NCBI GenBank assembly: GCA_021292105.1
Contig: CM037864.1
Span: forward strand, 5,800,413-5,864,412
From: Anadara kagoshimensis
Lineage: Eukaryota > Mollusca > Bivalvia > Arcoida > Arcidae
Reading direction: 5' to 3'
DNA length: 64,000 nt
The position numbers and the translations under genes are program-made. The notes beneath the pieces are model-generated. The model did not search any database. It was not told the origin of the DNA and saw only the letters and a list, made by a program, of their open reading frames with translations. Below are positions 12,864-26,584 of the stretch, in pieces; position 1 is the first letter of the stretch; each line of letters starts with the position of its first letter.

Positions 12864-13670
12864 ACTATACATGTATTCACAACACCACAGCAAATGTATT
12901 CCCAACAACACAGCACATGTATTCCCAACACCACAGCACATGTATTCCCAACACCACAGCACATGTATTCACACACCACAGCACATGTATTCCCAACACC
13001 ACAGCACATGTATTCCCAACCACAGCACATGTATTCCCAACACAGCAAATGTATTCCCAACACCACAGCACATGTATTCACACACCACAGCACATGTATT
13101 CCCAACACCACAGCACATGTATTCCCAACACCACAGCACATGTATTCCCAACACCACAGCAAATGTATTCCCAACACCACAGCACATGTATTCACACACC
13201 ACAGCACATGTATTCCCAACACCACAGCACATGTATTCCCAACACCACAGCACATGTATTCCCAACACCACAGCAAATGTATTCCCAACACCACAGCACA
13301 TGTATTCACACACCACAGCACATGTATTCTCATCACCACAGCACATGTATTCCCAACACCACAGCACATGTATTCCCAACACCACAGCAAATGTATTCCC
13401 AACACCACAGCACATGTATTCACACACCACAGCACATGTATTCCCAACACCACAGCACATGTATTCCCAACACCACAGCACATGTATTCCCAACACCACA
13501 GCAAATGTATTCCCAACACCACAGCACATGTATTCACACACCACAGCACATGTATTCCCAACACCACAGCACATGTATTCCCAACACCACAGCACATGTA
13601 TTCCCCAACACCACAGCAAATGTATTCCCAACACCACAGCACATGTATTCACACACCACAGCACATGTAT
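12864..13670. repeat. Minisatellite with 114-bp higher-order unit
   Basis: The monomer is about 23 bp (cacatgtattcccaacaccac plus ag). A 22-bp variant with attcacacacc recurs at 12968, 13077, 13191, 13305, 13419, 13533 and 13648, spaced 109, 114, 114, 114, 114 and 115. The repeating block is therefore one 22-mer plus four 23-mers (114 bp); one of the four carries caaatg in place of cacatg. As 114 is a multiple of 3, open frames of 237 to 347 codons appear on both strands; none is credible as a gene. Confidence 0.95.
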
Positions 13671-14010
13671 TCCTCTCATCACTTGTAGTCCCTACACCAC
13701 AAATCAGTCCTCACACAACAAGAAGTCCATGACACATATGTAAAGTTTAGCAAACCTAACAAAACAAGTGTTCTTTAGTACTAAAGATGCTGACTGCCTT
13801 TAGAACTGCTTATATACATAAAAAACATTATTTTGAATCAAAATCAACAATAAACATATATATGGCAAAGTGATATACTGACAACTTTTATCACTGCAAT
13901 TTTAATGAATGGTTGGGGTCAATCAAAAACAAACATACAGATCCATGTTCAAGTTGCAATCCAAAATGCAAAGTCAATATTATATAAAACATGGCATGTG
14001 TAAAGTGTGT

Positions 14011-14143
14011 TGCTAGCTAGACAGGAGGTCACCCAACCCTGCCTCACTTCTCTGGTGGAAGTTCACCTGTACTTCCTTTGTCAGATTTCAAAATTTTTAC
14101 TCTGCTTTGTGGGATTGTTATTTGAACATGGATTGGTATGTTT
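14011..14143 (+). repeat. Dispersed repeat family B, copy 2
   Basis: Second copy of the element at 3597..3755, same orientation, with shared phrases gctagctag.caggaggt, tggtggaagttcac and ggattggtatgtttg. Confidence 0.65.
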
Positions 14144-14454
14144 GTGAGCCCTATACCACAATATATTGAGATGTGTGTAAATGTATTTACAATGTGATGG
14201 CAGCCTTTATTCAAAGTTACATATATATATATATAAGTATTATTCAAATAAAAACTTTTATATAATTCAAACCCCACCAGTTACACAAGTCAGCTGTTAC
14301 CACGGAGACAATAAGACAATTGTCGTATGTCAGGATTATACTGTTACTACAACCTGTCATAGCCAGGCATTAATTCAAACACATTCCTTTTTTTGTATTT
14401 TTTTCTAGAGATGATTTTGATTAATTGAATGAACTTTTTTATGTGGAAATCCAA

Positions 14455-14730
14455 GAAAATTTTTTAATTGTATTCTCATAACAGTTCGGTTGCCAATATG
14501 TCAAGCAATTTTAATTGTATTCTGATAACAGTGTGGTTGCCAACATGTCAAGTGATTTTAATTGTATTCTGATAACAGTTCAGTTGCCAACATGTCAAGC
14601 AATTTTAATTGTATTCTGATAACAGTTCAGTTGCCAACATGTCAAGCAATTTTAATTGTATTCTGATAACAGTTTGGTTGCCAACATGTCAAGCAGTTTT
14701 AATTGTATTCTGATAAAAGTTTGGCTGCTA
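14455..14730 (+). repeat. 47-bp tandem repeat, about 5.5 copies
   Basis: The unit contains ttttaattgtattctgataa, cagttcagttgccaacatgt and caagcaa. The tattct element recurs at 14471, 14518 and 14565, an exact 47-bp step. The last copy decays into gctgctaacattt. Confidence 0.9.
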
Positions 14731-15514
14731 ACATTTCAAGCTGCTAACATGTTTGCCATTATTATAATCGGATCATAGTGTAAAGTTTATCTTTGTTTAA
14801 ATTAGAGCAAAAAAGGTTTTCGATGTTTCACTCTAGAGAAGCCTGTTCCTTTTTTTTTAATTTTCAAATCTTGGGTCATTCAAAAATCTATGTCTAAATT
14901 TATATGGGGCCATACTTGTACTGTAGAAATGGTTTTAAAGGTTTCATTTGAGATACATGTGTTCTTTTTTTAAATTCTTGGGTCAGACTATACATAGAGC
15001 TTATAGCCAGCAATGTCCAAAGCCTTCTAATATTTGTTGTCCTCACAAGATATCACAGAAAACCATGCACTTACAATGTCAAATGTCTTCTTAAAGCAGT
15101 AAACATACAGCTCCAAATTCCACCTTGATTTCAGACTTTTCAAGGTCCAAGTATTGTTCTCTATATGTTTATCATAAAAAACATAGATCCCTTTCAAATA
15201 AATACAGAAATATAATTTCTTGTCATTTTTTGTATATGATTGACTTTAAACAGACAACATACATGTAACATTTAACTTGCAACTCACCAACTTCAAATTC
15301 TGCATGTATTATATTGACCACTATTGTGCATCATGTTGAACAGTTTTCCCAGGGTTGCTTGAAAAATATGTGCTATTCTAACAACAAATAATGTTAGTCT
15401 TTGTCATGTTTGTTTGATCTGTTTCAGTTCCATAATTATAATTAATGCATAATGTCAAAGCATCGAAGCTTCAAAGTTACTCAGATTTATGGCAACTAGG
15501 AATGAGTAGAGAGC

Positions 15515-15705
15515 AAAATAACAAATCTCCTAGACCATAGAAACTAAACAGAATTAACACAAACATGTCACAATAGAGAATATTTGGTGTGATTTAATGC
15601 ACAATGACAAAATACAAAACTCCTAGACCATAGAAACTAAAAAGAATTAACAAAAATATGCCACAATAGAGAATATTTTATGTCATTTAATGCACAATGA
15701 CAAAC
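15515..15705 (+). repeat. Direct duplication, about 94 bp
   Basis: ctcctagaccatagaaacta, agaattaaca, cacaatagagaatattt and atttaatgcacaatgac occur twice in the same order, about 94 bases apart, with a few substitutions. Confidence 0.8.
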
Positions 15706-17399
15706 AAATTTTTGATTAGTTTTGAATTTGTCAATTTGATAAGGAGATAATTTTGATATAACAATCCAATGTCAATGCATCCAGGTTAAAACTAGAGAAA
15801 TAATAGAAGCAAGCATAAATTTAGAAAGTATACAAAATAAGTTACTTGTCCAACCACAGTTGGCAGGCATCTTTACAAGTATGATTTACATTTTGACCCA
15901 CCACAATGGGTTAATTTATCCCCCCCCCCCTTCAATCTAGTTCTGGCTGAAATGTAAGATGTAAGGATGTTTATGCCTTCATAAGTGAAACAGTTCATTT
16001 GATTACTTGAAAAGCATACAGTAACAGAAATTTCCACTTGTCCAGACATCGTGTATATGTATCCCCCTGGCAAGGACAAGCAGAGCAATTTGATTTCTTA
16101 ATCCCAGAAAAACAGTTAACCTTTTACCTTTTAAAATGGTAAGAGTTCCTTTTGAACCCACCCCCCCCCCTTTATTTTATGTAAAATTTTGAAAAATCAT
16201 TTTTTCACAGAAATGTTCAAAATGGCTTTGAATCTGTCATTTTAAGGCTTTTTTCAGTCAAAAATTAAATTTTACGTGAATGGTACACATGGAACACTTT
16301 TCATAAAAATTGATGTACGGTAAATCAGTGTAAGAAGAAAGTGTATAGTGAAGTCAAAGAGGAGATACAAAATTGTGTGATCTATGAATATACAAAGGTA
16401 TTTACCAATGTTGTATTTGTATATAATCAAAGAAGTTATTCTTCATGTCAGGATCGTGGCAAGTGTCCAAATAGATTTTGCCACATCTTGTGTATTTGAA
16501 TAAAGGTTAAAAAGGAAAAACGCATACATATATACATGCACATACAATATATACATTTTTTTACTATTTTATATGTATATAACCACACATTTTATATATA
16601 TACGTGTATATACATTGCAGAACTGTCGAAAGTTTAACATTCAGCAAGCAAAAAGAGGTCGAAGTAGCGGACATATGAATTTGGTGATGAGACACCGATA
16701 GCTGCTGACAAATATACCGCTATAAAGATATAGCTACTGAAGGGCTGAGATGAGTTGCTGGTTCGGTGACCAATTCCTTAGCTAAGTGTTCAACTTTGGT
16801 CAGGCCTGTACTGTACAAATGTACATAATAGTAGATATATATATATATATATAAGTGGTGTAGTAAGAGTTCCTGGTGTGTATTGATTTTTAGTAGGTTA
16901 TAAGTAATACTGTGCTAATATTGATCAAAAAACTTTTGGATTTACGATTGTTCAATGACTTTTGTTACAAATAAAAGGCAAATAAAAAGATCAACACAAA
17001 ATAATAACCTATCCAATATGTACTTTTATACCCAGAATATTTGACGCTTTTTACTTGTAAATATTTGTACAATAAATCTATAAATTTCTATCCAGGTCCT
17101 CTGTTTTAAACAAGACAACTTAAAACGAGTTAGATTACCAGTAAAATGGCTATCTGCAAATCATAATCCAAATATCATATGTTCCGAGGGCAAATGAGCG
17201 ATTCCAGAAAACTGAATTATTGTAAACTACCCCAAAATAAAAAGTAAACCAATTACTGCATAAGTCAGTTAAATGTGATTAGATCAGAAATGATCTATTG
17301 ATCAGCTCCAACATTGTGTTTCAAATTAAGATTTTGAGATGGCCTATTTAAACAGTCTTTCAATATTCACGTTTCCATTCCTAGTAGCCAAAATTGCCA

Positions 17400-17745
17400 T
17401 TGGCTACTAATTTTTGATCGATTGAATGGGGCTTTACGTCCTAGTCAAGAATATTTTAATTATATCAAGATGTCACCAGCTATATGTTAAGTTGCAGAAT
17501 ATTTTGCCTTTGCTGTGCACTCATGGCAGTGAGGGTCCGTTAATGTCCCGTGCCTGCTGTGATACAGGGTATTAGTTTTTAAGGTCTCTTCCAAAGGGTC
17601 TTGTGACTTTCATTTCTAAATGCCAAGTGCTTGGTGAAAGAACAGACACTACCTACTTTCATGTCTTAGTCAGACTCAGTTGGGGTTGGAACCCATAAAC
17701 CTCCCACATACAGAGCGAGCACTCAACCAAGTGAATTACCATAGT
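17400..17745 (-). mobile_element. tRNA-derived SINE, copy 2 (most complete)
   Basis: On the minus strand it begins with ggtaattcacttggttgagt followed by gctcgctctgtatgtggg (A-box region) and gggttccaacccc (B box close to the consensus ggttcgaatcc). After a body of about 250 bases it ends with attcttgactaggacgtaaa and ccccattcaatcgatc. A tRNA-like head with this type of tail fits a bivalve SINE. It is homologous to 9622..9895 and, at the tail end, to 53205..53345. Confidence 0.7.
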
Positions 17746-18050
17746 GTTTGTGTTTGTGGTGATAAGTGAGGCGGCAAAGTTATGAAGGTGCATTAAAAGC
17801 TCCCAGTCAAAAAGTCCAGCCTTACTTTAGAAACAGCGTAGCTGGAAAAAACATTGAAAAGTATGTGTCCGTCTCAAGTCTAACCAGACTTTTAAAAGTC
17901 CAGCCGGAGTACGGCTGGATTACGTCTCGAGTCCAGCCGGAGCATGGTTCAATTTTTCGTAGGGGAAGCACTCTACCATGTGAGTTACCATATAGTGTTT
18001 GTGGTGATAAGTAAGGCGGCAAAGTTATGGAGGGGCATTAAAAGGGGATT
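17738..18050 (+). repeat. Partial duplication of SINE head plus flank
   Basis: gtttgtggtgataagtgagg and cggcaaagttatgaaggtgc at about 17750..17795 recur as gtttgtggtgataagtaagg and cggcaaagttatggaggggc at about 17998..18040. The SINE head phrase before them recurs too (gcactcaaccaagtgaatta against gcactctaccatgtgagtta). Between the copies lie two agtccagccgga phrases around an inverted tccagccg/cggctgga pair. Confidence 0.75.
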
Positions 18051-18530
18051 GGTGAGCTCAGATTCCCTTCTCTGAAGATTGATCTGATTATAATTTGTAC
18101 TTTTAAATGTTTACAACAAAACCAGTACAAAGCAATATAACATAGATAAGTAAGTTTTAGTAAGATATTAATGTATAAGTATTTTCCAAGAGTGGTCTAT
18201 AATTTTCCTGTGAGTTTATAAAACCTACCACTGGGTTTTTTATGAATCAGAATGGCTTTATCTGATAAAATGATTTCAATGTTGCTACAGGGTTTTATTT
18301 TATCACAGTTTTACAACTAGGATTTGTTGTCTTGTACTTGAAACACAGTACAGAGGGCTTGTTGCCAAACCCTCCCACCCATCTAAATATCAAAACCATG
18401 TGGTCAATATAATAACTACTTGGACAAGATGCAAGTATGTTATATACCTGCCTAATGCCTATATACATGTACATAACAATGATAATAACGTTCTATTGCT
18501 TATAATATGTGATATCTGTGGAAGATTATA

Positions 18531-18577
18531 CAGTCGTCCTGTCTATAAAGACCATCTAATGGAACCAGTAAAGGTGT
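18531..18577 (+). mobile_element. Palindromic MITE fragment
   Basis: TA followed by CAGTCGTCCTGTCTATAAAG and accatctaatggaaccagta, which matches one end of the MITE family (compare 56131). It breaks off after about 47 bases. Confidence 0.6.
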
Positions 18578-18933
18578 TTTTTCTTGCTTACAAATCACTG
18601 AGACTCGCTCTATAGATCTATTCTAATCACGTTTTTACATGTCCTAATGTACGGAAGTTCCTGGTTTTGCCTGTCATTTCCGAGCATTCACATTTTCTCA
18701 AACATCCTAGAATTGATCCATAGACTAGAATTAATCCATATATTTTATATTTTTTATGATGAATTTGCTAAAATACCATTTATAAGTTACTTTTTGAAAG
18801 GATTTCTCAGAAATTAGTTGTCATTGCTAATTTTTGCTGTCATAGGTACTTTCAACATACTATTTTAGTATGCCTAACAAAGCCTAGCCATTGAAAAGTA
18901 GACAGTAAATAAAGCGAAAATGAAAAATAAAAC

Positions 18934-19080
18934 ACAATCCAACCTGCCTTAGAGACCAACTCTATATAAGGGCCACCTGCTTATAAAGGTCAGTAGAATT
19001 GTATCCCAATTGTTCTTTATTCATTTGAACTTGTACAGCCCATTAAGGCCAATTTTATTGGCTCCCTTTGGTGGCCTGAT
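18934..19080 (+). mobile_element. Palindromic MITE, truncated copy
   Basis: Contains aacctgccttagagacca, ctctatataagggccacctg, agtagaattgtatcccaatt and gttctttattcatttgaac, in the family order, then stops around gtggcct without the terminal caggtttgactg. Confidence 0.65.
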
Positions 19081-19984
19081 TTGTATGTTCTTTCGAAAAT
19101 AGATTAAGGTCTTTGATCAATTGTAAGCATCATTAAATACCCGGTATTTAATTTCAAGCTGTATGTCATTTACAATATATTTGTTTCAAAACAAGTCATG
19201 ATATTATTATAAATAATATCGTGTTGCTAGGAAACAAAAGAGAAGTTGATACTTAAAATCTCAATGGACATCATTTTAAGAATATCTCAGGTTAACTGCC
19301 ATTTACTATGGAAACATCTCCATCAATTCTACAAAAAGTCTTGAGCATCTCAGAATAACAATCGTCTCTAGGGAAACATTACTCTGAACAGTTACCATGA
19401 CAACCTACAGCTATACAATTTTAATTAGATTTAAAATGAATTATAATTACAAAAGTGTTACAGATTTTCCCTAGTAAATTTGGTTAAGCAATCTTAAAAT
19501 TAGGTGGCAACTAATAGTGGCTGTCATTGAACCTATAAACCATTATGCTATTTGGAGTTTTTTTAAGACAAATAGCACAATTTTCATGGAATATTCATGA
19601 TATGATTTCTTTTGAAGCCTTATTAGATAGATATTTGTAGTAGGGATGATAATATGACAATTGAATATTGATCCTAATGAAGCAATCAACAACCAGGTGA
19701 AATATCAGGGGCTCCATACAGGGTAAATTATACCAAATGTCCATCTTAAAAATTTATTAGGCTTGATTATAACTTCTATTCAACTTCAAAAATAAGGCTA
19801 AGAATTTTTATTAAAAAATAAATTTTATTTAATGGTGTAAAAACTGAATTTGCAGGGTTTAAATCCCTCGGTGGCAGCTGGTATATTATTGTAATGATCT
19901 AGTAGTGGAATTAACTGATTGTAAACGTGATAATGATTGATCCTATGTTCTAGCTTACTTAGCTAGCTAGCCAGTAAAGTAATC

Positions 19985-20165
19985 AACTCACCTGTACAAC
20001 CTGGCTTACCTTAGTACTTAGTGTGGCTCAAAAGTACAACCTGGCTTACTTAGTGACTGTAACTAGCACTGTGGCTCAATTTTACAATCAGGCTTGACCA
20101 GTAAGTGAGCTAATCGGCCTTAATATCCAGCCAGTGAGCTAGTCAGCAGCATTGCTCACCTATAG
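19985..20165 (+). repeat. Degenerate tandem repeat
   Basis: Loose copies of gtacaacctggcttacttag followed by gtggctcaa recur at spacing of roughly 55 bases, then decay. Boundaries are approximate. Confidence 0.5.
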
Positions 20166-20520
20166 TCAGAGAGTGACCTAATTAGGAAAGTCAAACAAGT
20201 TTTGAATTTCAGTTGCTGTGAAAGAATTTCTTGGAAATCTGTTTCATACAAAAAGGCATAATATACATCTAGCTACAAATGTAAATTTAAACTAAAACAT
20301 CTGACGACGGCAACCTAGCTGTGAAAACATGTCCACACAATAAAAGTCTTACCATTATTTATCCTAAATGTTAAGAACCATACTTTATTTAAAACATCTG
20401 ATAAATAAAACTACCAGTGTATGCCTATATCAGCCATTTACCAGTTTTTGCTATTTATAGTAACCTATCTGGACGATGCATGTGTGCACTGACCTACACA
20501 CATAGTGACACATAGTACTA

Positions 20521-20562
20521 TGCCATAAACACACATGGTCTTTTGGTCAGGTGAGCTTAAAA
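20521..20562 (-). repeat. Fragment of the 'agctcacctgacc' bivalve repeat
   Basis: In reverse complement this reads taagctcacctgaccaaaag followed by accatgtgtgtttatggca, matching the left end of the element at 62880 (agctcacctgaccgaaggtc, atgtgagcttatggca). Only the tip is present. Confidence 0.6.
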
Positions 20563-23369
20563 GTATTGTCAGTCCTGGTTTCATTATTTCATATCAAAAA
20601 CAGTATGATCAGATAGTTCAAGGGTACGGTATTTTGATTTGGGTTTTGAAAATGGAGGATTGATGTGACACTAGTTATTGGCATGATAATGACCTCTCCA
20701 AGGGTGGAATGATTATAAGATTGTATTATTATACAAAATTAATAACTTAACAAGGCAGTGATAATAATGATATATTTTGACAATGATTCTTAAACATCTA
20801 GTCCATCAAAATCCTTCAACCAAAAACATTAATTTGTCTGTACTAACAAAAATTCCACAGAATGTGTCTCACCAAGCTCATAAAGTCATCATAAAGCTTA
20901 GCTTGGAATTGAACTTACAGCACTGAATAACAACAACATATTTTGACATGCCATCACCCTCATAGTGGATTCACTGTTGAGTGTGACCTGGCTAAGTACA
21001 ATTTCCTAGGCTTTCTTTACATCACAAAACACAATTTTTTTTTTTAATTTCAACACTGAAGTCACAAAAGTCCTGTACTCCATACAGGTGAGCGTCAGCA
21101 ATATCTAAAAGCCTTAAATATGGCACATATGTTGTCAACCTTTAAATACTGCACATCTTTGTAAATCCCCGAGTATTGTTAATTAATAAATAACTGATAT
21201 ATTAACTATAACTGATATAGTAATTAATGAACTCCATATAACGATTTGTACCTTAATGAGTAATTAATGTCCAGTTTTCTTCATAAATTATTGATTTACA
21301 TCACAAAATTAAGATAATCCTGCTCTAGTTCCCTCACAAAACTCTAAAGATTCCAAACACGCCTGATCTTGGTATTATTTAACAAAACCTAATATTAAAT
21401 ATCTGCTCTATTTCACAAATGATCACACACATTTGAACTGAATTCTTAACCTTGATAAAAATCAAATCTCTCAAATTTTAATTTAATTGAGTCGTAATGA
21501 TTCTTGTTACAATGACTTAAGCTTGTTTGATGTAAAATACAAAGGCCTGAAATTACTTAAGATATGAACTAAGTGACAAACAGATCAAATCTATGGTACA
21601 ATATACGAACTACACCTATTAAATACCATTCTGAAATAAAACAAAAGAACCAGTACCAATAAATCAACCCACAAATATATCTGTCAGAGCCGCCGCAAGG
21701 TTATACCACTGCCTGATTAAACGGAGTAAATACTTATTGTGTCGAATTTTATCCACGAAGTACTCCTCTGGAAAAGATTGCATAATTGGCAATGCAATAC
21801 ATGTAGTAATTGAGAACTTAAAAAACTCATTTATTATATTTCATATAATGTAATATGATTAAGTTTAGACATACTGGTATATAGGTATTATATATATAAT
21901 AGACCAGCTGTTTCACAGAAACTTTAAGTACCAATATTCTAAAACATTAAAGTACATTTGTATATTTATGGTTGGTTGGTCAAGACATTGTTTTACATCA
22001 CATCAGAAATTTTTCAGCTATTGGCAACATGATTTTTTTTAATCTCAAGAACTTATTTAAACACAAGTTCATGTGGTTTGTGGATCTGTACTAGTTCACA
22101 CTTATGGTGACCTTCAGAGTGCTAGGACACTCATCAGTTATGTCACAATTTAACATTCCAGGCCACTTAGTCCATTCTACTGGTACTGAGCTGACCAGTA
22201 AAGGACTACAAGGATGAAAATCCTTTCCTGTGGTTGACCTCATTCAAAACTGAGGCAAAAGGGCAAAAACTCAGCTCAAGCAAAACTACTAAAAACCTGA
22301 AATTGACCTGTAATTTTATTTTCATCAGATTTTCGGTATCACAGTCAGAAAGAAGTTAAATGTTATAAAGTTAATTGCTAGGAAAACAATTTCAAAGTAA
22401 GAAAAACAAGAGGATGACCAAAATTGTGACTAAATGTCATAGACCACCATTAATGTTTGATTGCTGAAGAAAAGGTAGCCATTTAATGTGTATGAAGAAA
22501 CATCGCCAGGAAGAAATATCTGCAATTTTCACGGTTACACTTGTATCTTCTCGGAGAAAATTATTCAATCCTTTGGTTCACTTTTACTACAGTCAAAACT
22601 GTGAATTTTTTTTCTACCGTTAAACAGTGAAAGTTTTCTCCCGTAATATTTTTTTCTTATAGAGTTTTTACTATACAATGTCAATAACTGCTTACAATAC
22701 TGTATATTGTACAGAAATGATGGCTTACATAAGGTCGATGTCCCAGACTCCCTGATTGAGAAGCTGAAGTGGTATTACTAGATTTTCCTGTTTTTAAATG
22801 ACATATTTAAGAAACAATAACATATAATATACTTGATATTCATAGTTGTTATCACCAAAAAATATTGCTCCGATCTCAAGACAAAATCTGTAAACAATAT
22901 GAAGATACTATAGATCTATCATCTGTATCATGGCTCTTCATACCGTAACACACTTACAGCCTCTGACAATAGTCATGATGATGTAGAGTTGAATAACATT
23001 TTTAAAATCATCAGTTTCCTTCAAATAATATATTCATTATTAAAAAAAACTTTCAATTTTTTTTTAAAAACAACATCTGTTGGTTAAGTTATTAAATTTC
23101 TACATTTAAAAAAAAAAATTAAATAAAAACAGTGTTCATTCTAAAATGGGTTGTTGGGGCCATTGACTGCTGGTTTTGCTGATGACTACATTGGGCCATA
23201 TTCAGTCTTTTCATTAGATATTAAAGTAGAAAAAAAGTTTCTTAAAAGTAGAAGGCAAGTATTAAGAAGCAACTATTGCAAAAACATGTAGTGAAAGTAA
23301 GCAACAAACTTCATCAAAATCTAAACAAGTAATGGAAAACTTTGTTCGCCCTCCTGGCTTTATTAAAAC

Positions 23370-23482
23370 CATTGCATATCAAACATTACACCAATGCAAA
23401 AAATATTGATGTTATAGTGTTTTAGAGGGGAAAAAATGATAATGGTCCCTGGAAAAAAATCCTAGTTTGAACACTGAAATTG
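23370..23482 (+). repeat. Dispersed repeat family C, partial copy
   Basis: gcaaaaaatattgatgttat, agtgttttagagggg and aaaatcctagtttgaacact match the 3' part of the copies at 38771..38940 and 61620..61790. Confidence 0.6.
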
Positions 23483-24111
23483 CATGGACCACCAGCAGAC
23501 AAGTATGTGCTTAAAGCATAACAACTTTTAAAAGGCCCACTTTGACCAAGTTTTATTTTTTATTTGAATAATGTTCATGTTTATTTTCATAAAAGATTAC
23601 ACTGTTAAATCCTGATCTATGTTTTCAATGAAGATCTGAAAAACAAACAAACTTAATTTTTGTCTAAATCTATTACCAACACGGGTTTTTACTTTAATTG
23701 CCAAATTGTTCACTGGGGTTTGAAATAGAGGTCAGTCTGTATTGCATGTCTGGGAACCTAACATTTCAGTGAGAACTGTATCTCCTTCAGTCACACTTGT
23801 AATACTTTGTAAACTCTCTTACATGTCTTCCTAGAAATCATTGAAGTTTTGAGATTATGACTGACAAACATTTGAGGCTTGGTTCAGCCAATGATATTCA
23901 TTTCTTATCAAATTATAAAATTGTAAAACTGGTTGATAATTTCAATTAACACTGCTATGTTGAAAATTCCAGATAAAACTGGTTGAAAATTACATGTAAA
24001 ACTGGTTGAAATTTTAATGAATACAGCAATGTTGAAAATTCCAGGTAGGACAGGTTGAATGTTTGCCACTGCCATGATCTAACCAGTATTTGTGGGTCTG
24101 TTACTCCTGGC

Positions 24112-24138
<27 letters not shown>
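24112..24138. repeat. TA microsatellite
   Basis: An uninterrupted AT/TA run of about 27 bases followed by a short A run. Confidence 0.9.
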
Positions 24139-24143
<5 letters not shown>

Positions 24144-26394
24144 AGAGATATCCAACAATTACAAGTTCTAATATGTTTGGCATGACACCCTAGGGACCAG
24201 AATTTTTGATCTCTCAACGCTCTAACCATTACACCTCACAGCCATTCATTAATCTTTAAGACACATCAAATTAATATAGTACAGAAATCAATAATAACAA
24301 TATGTACTGGGGACTTTTTTTTGCCCTAATACACCTAAAATAACATTGGCACCTTCCTTTCTATTGATTTTTGGATTGGACCAGCTACCTTTAGGGGGAA
24401 CAAAAAGCCACAAAAAGGTTATTCTGTGCACATATACCGTAATATTAACAATAACATCAGCAATACATGGACAATTTTGTGTTGGTGCCAACTTGTTTTT
24501 CTAGAATGGACTATCATAACAATAGATCCTCCGTGTAATATCTATACTCATTAAGTAATTAGTTGCCGATACTTGAAATGGAAACCTCATCAAGTCTGCG
24601 CTACTGCTGCTGAAGCGAGGGAGAGAATTGGCACAAGATGACAACTACCCTACTTCTTACATAATCACTATGACCACTCACCACGCATCAAAGGGATGAT
24701 AGGCTGACCTCTAAAACACTGCAATTCTATTGGTCATAGAAATAAAAAAGTGCAATCCCATTGGACAAAGAAATGTGAATGAAGAATATTGACCATTACG
24801 GAAATTTTTTCTCAAATATTACGAGACCTCAACGATATGAAATTATGGCTAATAAAGCTGGGGTACATACATACCATGAATTATGATGCCAATTTATTGA
24901 CCCCCTTAACCTTTTTATATATTAAAATAATAAAAACATCAAATTAAAACAATGATACCATTATTCATTTATAGAAATAAAAAGCACACACAACCAGAGG
25001 GTGGCAAATACAACCAAATAGCTTGCCTGCATGATCACTCGTGATGGTATTGAGGCTAACCCATAAACTTAAGACACTGACTGTGATCCAAAAACTAGGA
25101 GTATAATTAGCTCTTGAACTTTGTATAGGCACACTAAAAATCCTAAAAATATTCCAAGGTCTGGCCTCCAAACAACTTTCAGCTCAAAATTTAATGACTG
25201 TTCACCAAAATCGCTCATTTTATTTTTGAAAGTTTCTTGAATGATGTGAAATTGTTTTCAGATGTTAATTGATATCAAAGACTCCAAAAATAGGTTCAGA
25301 GATCAATGTCAAAGGCTACATGCATTCATGATGTCCTGAATATGCAATTTGCTAACCAGACACTAGTTTTAACTTCTATGCTTCTATTTGTCGTAGTTTA
25401 AAAATTGACATTTATTCCTTATTTATGAGAAATGCTTTCAAAAAGTTAGCTACATGTATTTTAGCAAATTTATGATTAAAAATCACTTTAAAATGGTCTT
25501 TTCCCCCACAATTTGGAACTTTGTCTACTAATAAAATATGAATTTCCTGGAAGCCAATTTTCACTGGTAAAAGTCTATAGTTTCTATTTTGCATTTTATT
25601 TTATTTGCATAGCCATTTTAGCATTTACCCATGATTTTTTTGTTAATCATTTTACAAGTTCTTGCTCCTTATTGCAATCAATAGAACAGGCTGCATAGAA
25701 TCATAACCTCTTCCTGAAATTGGGTTATGACTACAGAGTAAAATTATGCCAAGTTAGAACATTACAATCACACGTATCCATCAATTGTTCTCAAAACCTT
25801 ACAACCTTATTCTTCAGACAATAACTGCCTGTCAAAAAGTTTGAAAAATGGTGGATTACTACAGATTCTTGCAGTGTTTACGTCAGTCATATAGCAGCCA
25901 AATACACTCGGCAATAGTATTATGACTCAAGGTATCCAGAAAACAATACTGGCAGGTGTACAAATAGCTAAAACAGAACTTATATACTGTAATAATACAG
26001 CTACAATTAGAGCAATTGCTCTATGAGGCAAATTAACATAAAAAATTATTAACTGGAATTTGTTAGCATAAAGTAAGTAAAAATGGGGTTTTTAATATTT
26101 TTTAATGTCTCCGGCCCTTAGCAAAAACAATAATGTGTGAAAGAATGATACATGGTCATTGGTATTTAAGTCTTTTAAAATGATAAATCTCAAGAAATTC
26201 AAGTGTGGACATAGCAAAAATGAAGTATACCGTAGGATGGTCCATGGAATTTCAGAGGACTTTTTTGCAAAGGTACATGGTGTTCACCAAATCTTGTGAC
26301 ACTTCATGTAGGATAAAATAAATACATACAATAAGTGTTTCCACTAATGATATAGAAAATTGGAGTTCGTTGGTACATTTCTAGGATTTTTTTC

Positions 26395-26490
26395 AGTGCT
26401 TGTTAAAATATTGTCATAAGCATTCAGGGTAGGCATAAAAATTTAGGGTGTATTGGGTTAGTGGAAACATGGTTATTTTTAAGGAAGGAC
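26395..26490 (-). repeat. Inverted partner of the repeat at 560..680
   Basis: aatattgtcataagcattca and gggtaggcataaaaattta are the reverse complement of the phrases at about 625..665. The match also covers the gttagtggaaaca end. Confidence 0.5.
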
Positions 26491-26561
26491 TAAAGAATAT
26501 GGAGCTAAACAAGATATATCTTACAGATTGTTTTTGACAACAAACAATGGGGATGGGTTGG

Positions 26562-26584
26562 TTGTGGTGGTGGTGGTGGTGGTG
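26562..26584. repeat. GGT microsatellite
   Basis: Seven or so consecutive ggt trinucleotides. Confidence 0.85.

Noticed and set aside
12700..13743. Open frames of 237 to 347 codons on both strands
   Set aside because: Created by the 114-bp higher-order repeat, a multiple of three; the peptides are simple repeats (for example HMYSQHHSTC).
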